Source: a virus | Direction: 5' to 3' (one strand) | DNA: 28,594 nucleotides | Virus record (IMG/VR): IMGVR_UViG_3300025086_000163 | Location: 1-28,594 of that record | In this document: piece by piece, positions 1 through 6,791 of the stretch | How positions within the stretch are numbered: the stretch's first letter is position 1 | How the letters are laid out: each line of letters starts with the position of its first letter | Position numbers and translations under genes: made by a program | The notes under the pieces: model-generated | What the model was told of the DNA's origin: nothing | Seen by the model: the letters and a program-made list of their open reading frames with translations, nothing else | The model's database searches: none

Positions 1-127
1 TAAATGGGTAACTAAGGAAGCACTATGCGAATGCGGTAAGTATATGGATAGCGAACCTACAGAGGGATTGCCTAACCTTAAAAGAACAGAACCTAGTTTA
101 AGTAAACAAAGAGATAAGCTATGGGCA
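1..127. repeat. Terminal direct repeat, copy 1 (circular contig overlap)
   Basis: These 127 bases are identical to the last 127 bases (28468-28594). The repeat reaches both window ends exactly and a gene reads through the junction in frame. A length of 127 is a common maximum k-mer for de Bruijn assemblers, so the best reading is a circular assembly whose ends overlap by k, not a biological terminal repeat. The real molecule may be circularly permuted by headful packaging or may have ends elsewhere. Confidence 0.95.
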
Positions 128-178
128 GGAGCAAAAGAAAAACTAATTGGCACAAGAGGAATAAACGAAGACTACTAA
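1..178 (+). CDS. Small zinc-ribbon-like protein, 3' part (gene starts at 28397)
   Basis: C-terminal part of the 82-aa protein beginning at 28397. Codons start at base 2 and the stop TAA is at 176-178. This piece holds the second cysteine pair (residues near LCECG) and a lysine-rich tail ending GINEDY. The next gene's ATG follows the stop without any spacer, which suggests coupled translation. The truncation is only an effect of where the circle was cut. Confidence 0.75.
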   Translation, partial: KWVTKEALCECGKYMDSEPTEGLPNLKRTEPSLSKQRDKLWAGAKEKLIGTRGINEDY

Positions 179-562
179 ATGAAGTTTGTAATAAAAGACA
201 ATAGAGACAAGCAAAGCCTATTTAGTTACTTAAAAGAATTAGAGAACGACTACATAGTAAGTGTAAAGAAACAAAGAAACACAAGAAGCAATATGCAGAA
301 CAGTTACTATTGGAAATGTATCGTACAGGGATTAGCAGAAGAACTTGGATATTTCCCTAATGAATTGCATGATGCTTTAAGGTGTAAGTTCTTATCAGAA
401 TACGAAATGATAAGTATTAATGATAATCAAATAGCAATAAATAAAATAGGAAGTACAACATCTTTAAACACTAAACAATTTGAGCAATACACAGAACAAA
501 TAAGAGTGTGGGCTTTAACTGAATTAGGCATAAGGCTTATGCTTCCAAATGAATACGAGTAA
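179..562 (+). CDS. NinB-like recombination protein
   Basis: 127 aa. The segment SNMQNSYYWKCIV near residue 37, followed by a helical stretch and a C-terminal part with WALTELGIRLMLPNEYE, resembles the phage NinB (lambda Orf) family and its Bacteroidota relatives. In that family an R/S-x-x-QN-x-x-YW core is conserved and the C-terminus carries a W-x-x-x-E-L-G segment before a proline. NinB/Orf is a recombination mediator that acts on single-stranded DNA with SSB. It is the last gene before the late terminase unit, and a NinG-like gene lies at 26080 in the same early region, the usual companion in lambdoid nin regions. The ATG directly abuts the previous stop. Family membership is judged by eye and is moderately secure. 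Confidence 0.6.
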   Translation: MKFVIKDNRDKQSLFSYLKELENDYIVSVKKQRNTRSNMQNSYYWKCIVQGLAEELGYFPNELHDALRCKFLSEYEMISINDNQIAINKIGSTTSLNTKQFEQYTEQIRVWALTELGIRLMLPNEYE

Positions 563-577
563 TTTCTATTATATATT
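562..577 (+). promoter_or_regulatory. Candidate phage late promoter motif, site A (before terminase small subunit)
   Basis: Reads ATTTCTATTATATATT and ends directly at the ATG of the terminase small subunit gene. The 13-base core TTTCTATTATATA recurs exactly at 2671 and 15120, with close variants at 11934 and 12665, always ahead of a late gene. It lacks the host TAnnTTTG box. If it acts like a -10 element, transcription would start at or near the ATG, giving a leaderless mRNA. A translation or RNA-processing element is the alternative. Confidence 0.5.
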
Positions 578-931
578 ATGGAAACAGAACAAAAGAGGAC
601 ACAGGAGGGTAAAAAGAAATTACTAGCTGCACTAGAAGTATCATTAGGAATAGTAACTGAAGCGTGTGAGAAAGCAGAAATAACAAGAAGCAGACACTAT
701 GCTTGGTATAATAGTGATGAAGATTACAAGAAAGCAGTTGATGAAATTGACAGTAAGTTTATTGACTTTGCTGAAACAAGTTTAAAGAAACAAATAAAAG
801 AAGGGAATACTACAGCCACTACATTCTTTTTAAGAACAAGAGGTCGTAAGCGTGGTTATAATGAGAAGCAAGAGATAGACCTAACTTCAGGAGATGAAAG
901 AATTAAAATAAATATAAATCTTGGAGATTAG
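578..931 (+). CDS. Terminase small subunit
   Basis: 117 aa. The N-terminal half is a helix-turn-helix of the phage phBC6A51/terminase-small type (LEVSLGIVTEACEKAEITRSRHYAWY, cut here at its helices), where a short helix, a turn and a helix ending in the W-Y pair match the family. The C-terminal part (AETSLKKQIKEG, then FFLRTRGRKRGY) is the common linker and basic tail. The small subunit recognises the packaging site on phage DNA and hands it to the large subunit. It directly precedes and overlaps the large-subunit gene by 11 nt. It begins the late block: a conserved AT-rich motif touches its ATG. Confidence 0.8.
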   Translation: METEQKRTQEGKKKLLAALEVSLGIVTEACEKAEITRSRHYAWYNSDEDYKKAVDEIDSKFIDFAETSLKKQIKEGNTTATTFFLRTRGRKRGYNEKQEIDLTSGDERIKININLGD

Positions 932-2231
932 TCCTGAATTTACACCGAAGCAAAAGGAGTGTTTGAAATATCTATTTGACAATAGTACTAAAGAAGTTCT
1001 ATTTGGAGGTGCAGCAGGTGGAGGTAAGTCTTGGGTTGGCGTAAGCTATTTAATCTTAATGTGCCTTCAATATCCTAAGACTAGGTATCTAATGGGGAGG
1101 TCTAAGTTAGATGCTTTAAAAAAGACTACACTAAATACTTTCTTTGAAGTTTGTACTGCTTGGAATTTAAAAGCCATAAAGGATTACACTTTTAATGGTT
1201 CAAGTAATGTGATTACCTTTTACAATGGTTCTGAGATAATATTAAAGGACTTATTCTTATACCCATCGGACAGAAACTTTGATAGTTTAGGTTCATTAGA
1301 AATTACAGGAGCTTTTATTGATGAAGCTAATCAGATAACTGAAAAAGCAAAGAATGTAGTGGCTTCAAGACTTAGATACAAACTTGATGAGAATAGTTTA
1401 ATACCTAAGTTACTGATGACTTGTAACCCTGCTAAGAATTGGGTGTACTCAGAGTATTACAGACCTGCACAGGAAAAGACAATCAAGCACTACAGAAAGT
1501 TTATCCAATCATTAGTTATAGATAACACTTACATATCTAAGCACTATGAAACACAACTATCACAATTAGATGAACTAAGCAAACAAAGACTTCTATTTGG
1601 AAATTGGGAGTATGACGCAACTACTGATAGTTTAATAGACTACAACTCAATAATGAGTATGTTTAATCAAAAAGGAATAGAGGGTGATAAATATATAACT
1701 TGTGATGTAGCACGATTTGGAAGCGATAAGACAGTCATAATGCTTTGGCAAGGGTTACACATTAGATATATAAGAACATTGCTTAAATCGTCTATAAATG
1801 AGGTTGTGGACGAAATTAAGAAACTACAACAAGAGAACGGTGTTAATCTTAGAAATATTATAGTAGATGAGGATGGAGTTGGGGGAGGTGTAAAAGATTA
1901 TTTAAGATGTCAGGGGTTTACCAATAACGCAAGAGCTTTAAAAGGTGAGAACTATCAGAACCTAAAGACTCAATGTTATTACAAATTAGCAGACCAAATA
2001 AACAAAGGGCAAATAGGAGTTAGTTGTTCAGATGTAAATATAAAGAATTACATAACGGAAGAATTGGAACAAGTAAGAACTAAGGACGCTGACAAAGATA
2101 ACAAGTTACAAATAATTCCAAAAGATACAGTTAAAGCAATTTTAGGGCGTTCTCCTGATTATGCTGATGCTTTAGCTATGAGAATGTATTATGAGATTGA
2201 CAGTAACTTTGGGAAGTATTACGTACAGTAA
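921..2231 (+). CDS. Terminase large subunit (packaging ATPase-nuclease)
   Basis: 436 aa. Pumps phage DNA into the prohead and cuts it. The Walker A motif GGAAGGGKS is at residues 29-37 and the Walker B-type motif GAFIDEAN at 130-137 (D134, E135). A C-terminal RNase H-like nuclease has DVARFGSDKT (D262), IIVDEDGVG (D316, D318) and SPDYADALA (D413, D416). The length is usual for the family. The start is TTG at 921, because the frame is closed by a stop at 915-917 and the first in-frame ATG lies beyond Walker A; this TTG overlaps the small-subunit gene by 11 nt. It is followed by a 456-bp gap without protein genes. The portal gene does not follow, as would be usual, but lies 14 kb downstream. 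Confidence 0.95.
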   Translation: MEISPEFTPKQKECLKYLFDNSTKEVLFGGAAGGGKSWVGVSYLILMCLQYPKTRYLMGRSKLDALKKTTLNTFFEVCTAWNLKAIKDYTFNGSSNVITFYNGSEIILKDLFLYPSDRNFDSLGSLEITGAFIDEANQITEKAKNVVASRLRYKLDENSLIPKLLMTCNPAKNWVYSEYYRPAQEKTIKHYRKFIQSLVIDNTYISKHYETQLSQLDELSKQRLLFGNWEYDATTDSLIDYNSIMSMFNQKGIEGDKYITCDVARFGSDKTVIMLWQGLHIRYIRTLLKSSINEVVDEIKKLQQENGVNLRNIIVDEDGVGGGVKDYLRCQGFTNNARALKGENYQNLKTQCYYKLADQINKGQIGVSCSDVNIKNYITEELEQVRTKDADKDNKLQIIPKDTVKAILGRSPDYADALAMRMYYEIDSNFGKYYVQ

Positions 2232-2245
2232 GTTTATTAGAATAA

Positions 2246-2574
2246 AATTGTTCTTAAAATAGTAGTGTCTGTCCAAAGTACTTCGTTTGCTAGCTCGTCC
2301 GCATACGGGATTACGATTTATTACCAACCTTTTGAGTGTTTACATCAAACCTTTATTTGATGTGATAATACCACTTGCTTCGCTTCAGTATATATGCCTT
2401 CACAGAGCCTAATCCCACCGTTTAATCAAGTTTAATACTTCGCCAAGTATTAAAATAATATTGCTATCATTTTATTTTATAAAGCGTCTAACTTTTTTAA
2501 CTCTCGTCGCTAGGGTGCGCGTCTAGTTTCCTATATATCAGATTTCGTTTTCTACTATTTCAATGAACAATTAT
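2246..2574 (-). ncRNA. Candidate structured non-coding RNA, about 329 nt, antisense to all genes
   Basis: The only sizeable gap between genes (2232-2687) holds no protein frame. On the - strand its two ends pair: 2552-2572 with 2246-2265 gives a 20-bp helix with one bulged base and one G-U pair. Nested inside are a 9-10-bp hairpin with a GGCG loop (2431-2454), a 7-bp long-range helix (2410-2416 with 2307-2313) and an 8-bp hairpin within it (2342-2363). An alternative 8-bp stem lies at 2451-2479. A Bacteroidota promoter (2579-2609) places the transcript start at about 2574, right at the closing helix. The end is inferred from the helix and a weak T-rich stretch. I do not recognise the family; GOLLD and ROOL phage RNAs are larger, and I see none of the RNase P or tmRNA signatures. 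Confidence 0.65.
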
Positions 2575-2578
2575 AGTG

Positions 2579-2609
2579 CAAAGATACACTTTTTTTTTAA
2601 TTGTAACAA
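2579..2609 (-). promoter_or_regulatory. Bacteroidota-type promoter driving the minus-strand RNA
   Basis: Read on the - strand: TTG at 2609-2607, exactly 20 nt spacing, then TATCTTTG at 2586-2579. This matches the TTG (-33) and TAnnTTTG (-7) consensus of Bacteroidota sigma-A promoters. The predicted start, a few bases past the box (about 2574), falls at the first base pairs of the structured RNA. No protein gene lies downstream on this strand. Confidence 0.75.
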
Positions 2610-2670
2610 TTATAAACAGAATTATTACCAAAGTTATTAACAATTGAGGTGTTAAACTAAAAACAACAAA

Positions 2671-2685
2671 TTTCTATTATATATA
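2671..2685 (+). promoter_or_regulatory. Candidate phage late promoter motif, site B (before tail chaperone)
   Basis: TTTCTATTATATATA, sharing 13 bases exactly with sites at 562 and 15120. The ATG of the chaperone gene follows after 2 nt. It would restart + strand transcription after the RNA-containing gap. Confidence 0.5.
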
Positions 2686-2687
2686 AG

Positions 2688-3287
2688 ATGAAAGTAAATA
2701 TTCAAAAAAAAGGTAAGGTAAGAAAGTTTAAACTTATTAGTAGTTGGGAAGAAGTAACTCTAGAGAAGTGGTTGAAACTTATTGATTTTGAAACAGGTAC
2801 TAAAACAGAAGAAGCAACAGAAACAATAGCAGCGTTATCTAATATTCCTAAGCAGTTAGTAAAGGAATTAGCTTTAAAAGATGTAGCAGTATTGATGAGT
2901 AAAATTGCAGAGCTACAACAAAAGCAAGATACAAAGTTAAAAAGGATTATTGAAATAGAAGGAGTTGAGTACGGTTTTCATCCTGATTTAGATAGTATTA
3001 CTTTAGGCGAATATGCGGATATTGAAACATTTATAAAGAACGGAATAGAAAAGCATTTAGCTGAATTGATGGCGGTATTGTATAGACCAATAAAAGAAAA
3101 GAAAAATGACATTTATATTATTGATGCTTATGATGGAAATATTCGGCTTAGGACGGAAGAAATGAAAAAGATGTCAGCAGAACAAGTGCAAAGTGCATTG
3201 GTTTTTTTTTACAATTTAGGCAGAGAATTGTCAGCGATTTTGCCATTATATTTGATGGAGCGGCTGACGGAAATGCAGACGCAATAG
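2688..3287 (+). CDS. Tail assembly chaperone, short form (lambda G-like)
   Basis: 199 aa, unframeshifted product. It is a helical protein with an N-terminal SSWEEVTLEKWLKL segment and a middle MAVLYRP motif. The W-x-x-V/T-L start followed by helices is common in tail chaperones of Bacteroidota phages. The role is to coat the tape measure protein before tail tube polymerisation. The frame contains a run of nine T (3202-3210) near its end, and a second, -1 frame continues past its stop to 3466. This arrangement is the hallmark of G/GT chaperone pairs. Its position before tail proteins and the tape measure gene fits. The family call rests on architecture and context more than on sequence similarity. 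Confidence 0.7.
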   Translation: MKVNIQKKGKVRKFKLISSWEEVTLEKWLKLIDFETGTKTEEATETIAALSNIPKQLVKELALKDVAVLMSKIAELQQKQDTKLKRIIEIEGVEYGFHPDLDSITLGEYADIETFIKNGIEKHLAELMAVLYRPIKEKKNDIYIIDAYDGNIRLRTEEMKKMSAEQVQSALVFFYNLGRELSAILPLYLMERLTEMQTQ

Positions 3288-3466
3288 CAACTGAAAGCTT
3301 TGCAGAGAAATGGGGTTGGTTTGGCGTGATGTATAGATTGACAAATGGCGAGATAGTAAACTTAGAAAGAATAACGAATTTAGGACTGTTAGAGTGCTTG
3401 ACTTGGTTAAGTTATGAAACAGATTTAAACTCACAAAATAAAGTTAAAAGAAATGGTGAACAATAA
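2688..3466 (+). CDS. Tail assembly chaperone, long form by -1 ribosomal frameshift (lambda GT-like)
   Basis: Predicted fusion of about 259 aa: 174 codons in the first frame, a -1 slip on T_TTT_TTT at 3203-3209, then 85 codons to the TAA at 3464-3466. The -1 frame has no start codon of its own that would make sense, yet it is clearly protein-like: IIFDGAADGNADAIATES, then EKWGWFGVMYRL, ITNLGLLECLTWLSYE. The K-W-G-W core followed by a helical L-x-x-x-L-x-Y-E segment is what the T domain of such chaperones looks like. It overlaps the next gene by 14 nt. An alternative is transcriptional slippage on the T run, which would yield the same fusion. Confidence 0.7.
3203..3209 (+). promoter_or_regulatory. 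Slippery heptamer for -1 programmed frameshift
   Basis: T_TTT_TTT in the zero frame, inside a run of nine T (3202-3210) following GG. Slipping back one base gives TTA at 3209 and opens the 85-codon T domain. The zero frame runs another 25 codons to a TAG at 3285-3287, so both products are possible. Confidence 0.65.
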
Positions 3467-3998
3467 AAGTTATAATAATGTCGTGAACACTTTGCTAAGA
3501 CTAGGCGAGTTTCACGAACAAATAAGCACAATTTCAGTTGGTGATATTTACGACCTCAACTTAGAAAAGATGGAGAAGTTCCCTTTAATGCATATTAACC
3601 CTACTTCAGTTGAAACAGGCGACAGTCAATTAACTTATAACTTCCAAGTGTTTATTATGGACATGGTAGGCGAAAAGTCAGATTGGCAAACTAAACAACA
3701 TTCAGAATTAACTAAGCTAGTAAATACAGAGAATAACGAGCAAGAAGTATTTAATCAAACTTTAGCTATTTGTACGGACTTAATAGGAATGTTAAGGCAT
3801 AGCTCAAGACAATCTTTAAACGGAGTAAATGATATAAACGAACCTATCTATTTTACACAAGACCAATTTACAATAGAGCCTTTTCAGGAAAGGTTCGATA
3901 ACTTATGTTGTGGCTATGTGTTTAATATAGGAGTATTAGTACAAAATGATTTTCAAACTTGTAATATTCCTGCAAATATTAGAGGTGCAGGTTACTAA
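3453..3998 (+). CDS. Probable tail completion / tail terminator-like structural protein
   Basis: 181 aa. Starts SYNNVVNTLLRLGEFHEQ, then GDIYDLN, a FPLMHINP strand and a FQVFIMDMVGEKSD segment, followed by a helix with ICTDLIGMLRHSS. This order (helix, G-D-I turn, P-L-x-x-I-x-P strand, I-x-D-x-V) is typical of small tail-terminator or neck proteins of Bacteroidota siphophages, but I cannot name a Pfam family with certainty. The ATG overlaps the frameshifted chaperone by 14 nt, and the stop shares one base with the next ATG (TAATG). Its role would be to cap the tail tube or join head and tail. Confidence is good that it is virion-related and low for the exact part. Confidence 0.5.
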   Translation: MVNNKSYNNVVNTLLRLGEFHEQISTISVGDIYDLNLEKMEKFPLMHINPTSVETGDSQLTYNFQVFIMDMVGEKSDWQTKQHSELTKLVNTENNEQEVFNQTLAICTDLIGMLRHSSRQSLNGVNDINEPIYFTQDQFTIEPFQERFDNLCCGYVFNIGVLVQNDFQTCNIPANIRGAGY

Positions 3999-4072
3999 TG
4001 ATAAAATTTAAGATAGGAAGATTAATAGTTCAAATAGGATGGAAGAAATTTAAAATAACAGTAAAGCTATGA
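3998..4072 (+). CDS. Possible 24-aa peptide coupled to both neighbours
   Basis: Short frame reading MIKFKIGRLIVQIGWKKFKI and a few more residues. It starts inside the previous stop (TAATG) and its own stop is in an ATGA overlap with the next gene, so it bridges an otherwise empty 70-nt gap. The pattern alternates basic and hydrophobic residues. It could be a real peptide or a translation-coupling bridge. No function is suggested. Confidence 0.4.
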   Translation: MIKFKIGRLIVQIGWKKFKITVKL

Positions 4073-4419
4073 ATTACGAAGACATATTAGAAAAGCTAGA
4101 AGCAATAAGCATAGAACTAGAAAGTTATAACGACTATCCACAAGCAGCTAGTAACAATGCTAAAAGAGCAAGAAAATATAAAGAAGAAAACGGAAGCAGT
4201 TGCGGTACTAGAGTAGGTTGGACACGTTCAGCACAATTAGCCGACAGAAAACCTATCAGCAGAGATACAATCGCAAGAATGGCATCATTTAAAAGACACC
4301 AACAACATAAAGACGTTCCTTACTCAGAAGGGTGCGGAGGTTTAATGTGGGATGCTTGGGGCGGTTCGTCTGGTGTAAATTGGGCAATAAATAAACTTAA
4401 ACAAATAGATAAAAAATAA
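4069..4419 (+). CDS. Conserved-type phage structural-module protein, unknown function
   Basis: 116 aa. The N-terminus is acidic and helical (about residues 1-25). The main domain holds ASNNAKRARKYKEENG, CGTRVGWTRSAQLADR, ISRDTIARMASFKRH and a C-terminal GGLMWDAWGGSSGVNWA. The C-G-T-x-V-G-W, R-M-x-S-F-x-R-H and W-D-x-W-G-G-x-x-G signatures recur in a domain that I associate with phage head and protease proteins, where it often appears fused to other virion proteins. Here it stands alone. The start is in an ATGA overlap with the 24-aa frame. Function unknown; it is unlikely to be spurious because of its dense glycine, tryptophan and cysteine motifs. Confidence 0.55.
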   Translation: MNYEDILEKLEAISIELESYNDYPQAASNNAKRARKYKEENGSSCGTRVGWTRSAQLADRKPISRDTIARMASFKRHQQHKDVPYSEGCGGLMWDAWGGSSGVNWAINKLKQIDKK

Positions 4420-4420
4420 A

Positions 4421-4870
4421 ATGGCAGATTTAACAACAACAATTACAGAAAATGTAGTCCTTAACGGCTCAGTCAGAGGTTCTACAAACACTTTAACAAC
4501 TACAGGCATAGTAGATGTATTTGAAAGAATATTAACTTGTACGCACTCGCAAACTACAACAGTTGCAGTATTTAATTCAACTCCGCATGGTGCTGATGGT
4601 GCTTTAGATGTAGAGAATTGTAAATACCTAAGAGTTACAAATTTAAGTGATGACCAAGATATGAAAGTAGCTTTTGTAACTTCAGCAACTAACTATCAAG
4701 TAACAGTTAGGGCAGGCGGCTCGCATATCTTATACCAAGCAGAAGAAGCATTAATTGGTGAAGAAGACGCAAGTCCTGCATTCCCTACATTACAAGATTT
4801 AGTTACAGTAGAAGTAAGACCTTCAGCAACAACTGATGTACAAGTAGAAGTCTTTGCAGCGTTAGTATAA
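4421..4870 (+). CDS. Small beta-rich virion protein, unknown
   Basis: 149 aa, rich in Thr and Val, with alternating hydrophobic residues typical of beta strands (TTTITENVVLNGSVRGS, then VTVEVRPSATTDVQVEVF). There are no transmembrane segments or catalytic motifs. It starts one base after the previous stop, and its stop shares a base with the next ATG. Position between neck-type genes suggests a tail or decoration protein. It could have an Ig-like or jelly-roll fold, but that cannot be decided by eye. Confidence 0.5.
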   Translation: MADLTTTITENVVLNGSVRGSTNTLTTTGIVDVFERILTCTHSQTTTVAVFNSTPHGADGALDVENCKYLRVTNLSDDQDMKVAFVTSATNYQVTVRAGGSHILYQAEEALIGEEDASPAFPTLQDLVTVEVRPSATTDVQVEVFAALV

Positions 4871-5397
4871 TGAATTTACCCTCACTTGAAAGGTATCTAA
4901 AGAGCTTTGGAAAACAAGTAGTTAAACAAGCTCAAGGAAACTTATCTAAAGCAGGTAAGAAGGGAGCTTTGTCTAATTCAATAGACTTCTTTGTTATAAG
5001 AAAAGGCGGTACATTAACAGTTAGATTTAAGATGGCTGCTTATGGTGTTTTTGTAGATAAAGGGGTATCAGGTAATAAAGTAAAAAGAAGCTATCTAGAT
5101 AGAGATGGTAAAACAAAATCTAGCCCTTTTAAATATACAACAAAAGCACCTCCTATTGATATAATTTCAAAGTGGATTAAGAAAAAAGGAATAAAAGGTC
5201 ATGGAGTAAAAAGAGGTAGGTCTAAAAATACAGGACAATATATTTCAGGCTTAGCTTACCTAATAAGTGCTAAAATAAAAAGTCAGGGAATACAGGGTAT
5301 TAGTTTTTTTCAAAAACCTATGATGTTAGGAATGAAAACTTTTAGCAAGAAGTTCGGTAAAGCAATTTCAGAAGACATATTAAATAACATAAAATAA
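4870..5397 (+). CDS. HK97 gp10-like tail completion / neck protein
   Basis: 175 aa, strongly basic. A helical N-terminus (SLERYLKSFGKQVVKQAQ) is followed by a strand pair and the motif AAYGVFVDKGVSGNK near residue 57, which matches the Y-G-x-F-x-D-x-G signature of the HK97 gp10 family. A lysine-rich loop and a C-terminal helix (FSKKFGKAISEDILNNI) follow. gp10-type proteins sit at the head-tail joint or help tail completion. It is joined to both neighbours by TAATG overlaps, so it is translated with the tail genes. Confidence 0.65.
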   Translation: MNLPSLERYLKSFGKQVVKQAQGNLSKAGKKGALSNSIDFFVIRKGGTLTVRFKMAAYGVFVDKGVSGNKVKRSYLDRDGKTKSSPFKYTTKAPPIDIISKWIKKKGIKGHGVKRGRSKNTGQYISGLAYLISAKIKSQGIQGISFFQKPMMLGMKTFSKKFGKAISEDILNNIK

Positions 5398-6791
5398 TGG
5401 CAACAATAATAGAACAGAAACCTTTATATACTCAAGTACCTGTTGGGCAAGAGGTAATTTTTGTAGTATCTAATAATACGATAGTATCAGGCTTTACTAA
5501 TGTTAGGTTTATAGCTGATGTGTACATAAGTAACACAACTCCCAGCTCAATTAGTACATCAACAATTCCTGTAGCTACATTTAAAACAACACCTAACAAT
5601 GCAGGAGTAGGAATATTTGATTTTAAACAAGTAGTAGAAAATTATGTTAGTGCTGATAATATGGCGGCAAATATAAGCTCGTATAAAGGTAACCCTACAA
5701 CAGATAACACACCGCACCCTTTACACTTAATAGATAAATATTCAAGAAACAAAAAGGCTGCTAGATGGTTGACTATTCAATTTAAAACGCAATATACAGA
5801 CGCAAATGGTGATATTCAAATAGTAGACCCTCAAAATTCAATTGACTACCTAATATTTAACGGCTACTTAAAATATTCTGATATTCTTACAATGGGTACA
5901 AGTACTACAGCTAACGACTTTGGATATGATTTAAGTAGGTTTAATTTGTCAGCACAAACGGACAATTTCTTAACTAATGCGCCAGTTACTCAGTATGCTA
6001 ATTTAGAAGATTACGGAACACTTGCTTTTTTATCGCCTAATGATAATTTAAGCTATATAAGGTTACAATATAACGACAGTTCAGGTAGTCAAATAGGTAC
6101 AGAAAATATTGACCGAAACTATGGTAATGGAGCTTATACAAACTTCACTACAAGCGCTGTAATTAGTTTTCTATACTTTGGCTGCTTTCCTGCAAACTTA
6201 CAAAATTGGAGTTCTACTTTTCAAGCATTAGTTTCAGCAGGAACAATACAGGGCGGCTCTATAGTTGCACAGGCTTTTGGAAGTAGCGGCAACAGAATAT
6301 CAACTCAATACACAATTAATATAAATTGTCCTAATTTAAAAGGTTACGAAAGTATCAGACTTTGTTGGCTTAATCAATGGGGTGCTTGGGATTATTATAC
6401 TTTTACTCAGAAGTCAATAAGAAACATATCAACTAAAGGTTCTACATACGAGCAACTAGCAGGAACTTGGAACGAAGCAGCTTACAGAGTAGATAGTTAT
6501 AAGGGCGGTAAGAAATCTTTTAGAGTAAACGCTACAGAGAAAATTACAATGAATTCAGACTTTGTAAGCGAAAGCGAAAATGATATGTTTGAAGAATTAA
6601 TAAACAGTCCTGAAGTTTATATTTTAGAAGGTTACCAAGATGACGCAACATCTTCAGCACTTAATCAATATGTAAAACCTGTAAGGCTTACAACTTCTAG
6701 CTTTACAAAAAAGACAGTAGCAAACGACAAACTTATTCAGTACACTTTTGAAGTAGAAAAGAGTAAAACACTAAGAACACAATCAGTATAA
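5397..6791 (+). CDS. Tail-associated structural protein, unknown part
   Basis: 464 aa. Opens with beta-rich sequence (PVGQEVIFVVSNN, then VRFIADVYIS), has a long Thr/Asn/Ser-rich middle, and near residue 320 a well-ordered stretch CPNLKGYESIRLCWLNQWG, then AWDYYTF. The W-L-N-x-x-G-x-W-D-Y-x-x-F pattern recurs in Bacteroidota phage tail proteins encoded next to the tip protein, as I recall. There is no enzyme motif. It is flanked by TAATG overlaps, directly upstream of the 903-aa tip protein, so a distal-tail or baseplate component is likely. Confidence 0.5.
   Translation: MATIIEQKPLYTQVPVGQEVIFVVSNNTIVSGFTNVRFIADVYISNTTPSSISTSTIPVATFKTTPNNAGVGIFDFKQVVENYVSADNMAANISSYKGNPTTDNTPHPLHLIDKYSRNKKAARWLTIQFKTQYTDANGDIQIVDPQNSIDYLIFNGYLKYSDILTMGTSTTANDFGYDLSRFNLSAQTDNFLTNAPVTQYANLEDYGTLAFLSPNDNLSYIRLQYNDSSGSQIGTENIDRNYGNGAYTNFTTSAVISFLYFGCFPANLQNWSSTFQALVSAGTIQGGSIVAQAFGSSGNRISTQYTININCPNLKGYESIRLCWLNQWGAWDYYTFTQKSIRNISTKGSTYEQLAGTWNEAAYRVDSYKGGKKSFRVNATEKITMNSDFVSESENDMFEELINSPEVYILEGYQDDATSSALNQYVKPVRLTTSSFTKKTVANDKLIQYTFEVEKSKTLRTQSV

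Noticed and set aside
2590-2598. T9 run at 2590-2598 as a + strand terminator
   Set aside because: No GC hairpin precedes it on the + strand. On the - strand it is the A-rich spacer of the RNA promoter.
2232-2687. Group I intron, tmRNA, RNase P RNA or tRNA in the large gap
   Set aside because: I find no intron core (P7-type pairing and flanking exon break), no tmRNA ends or tag frame, no conserved RNase P segments, and no cloverleaf on either strand. The terminase gene is uninterrupted.
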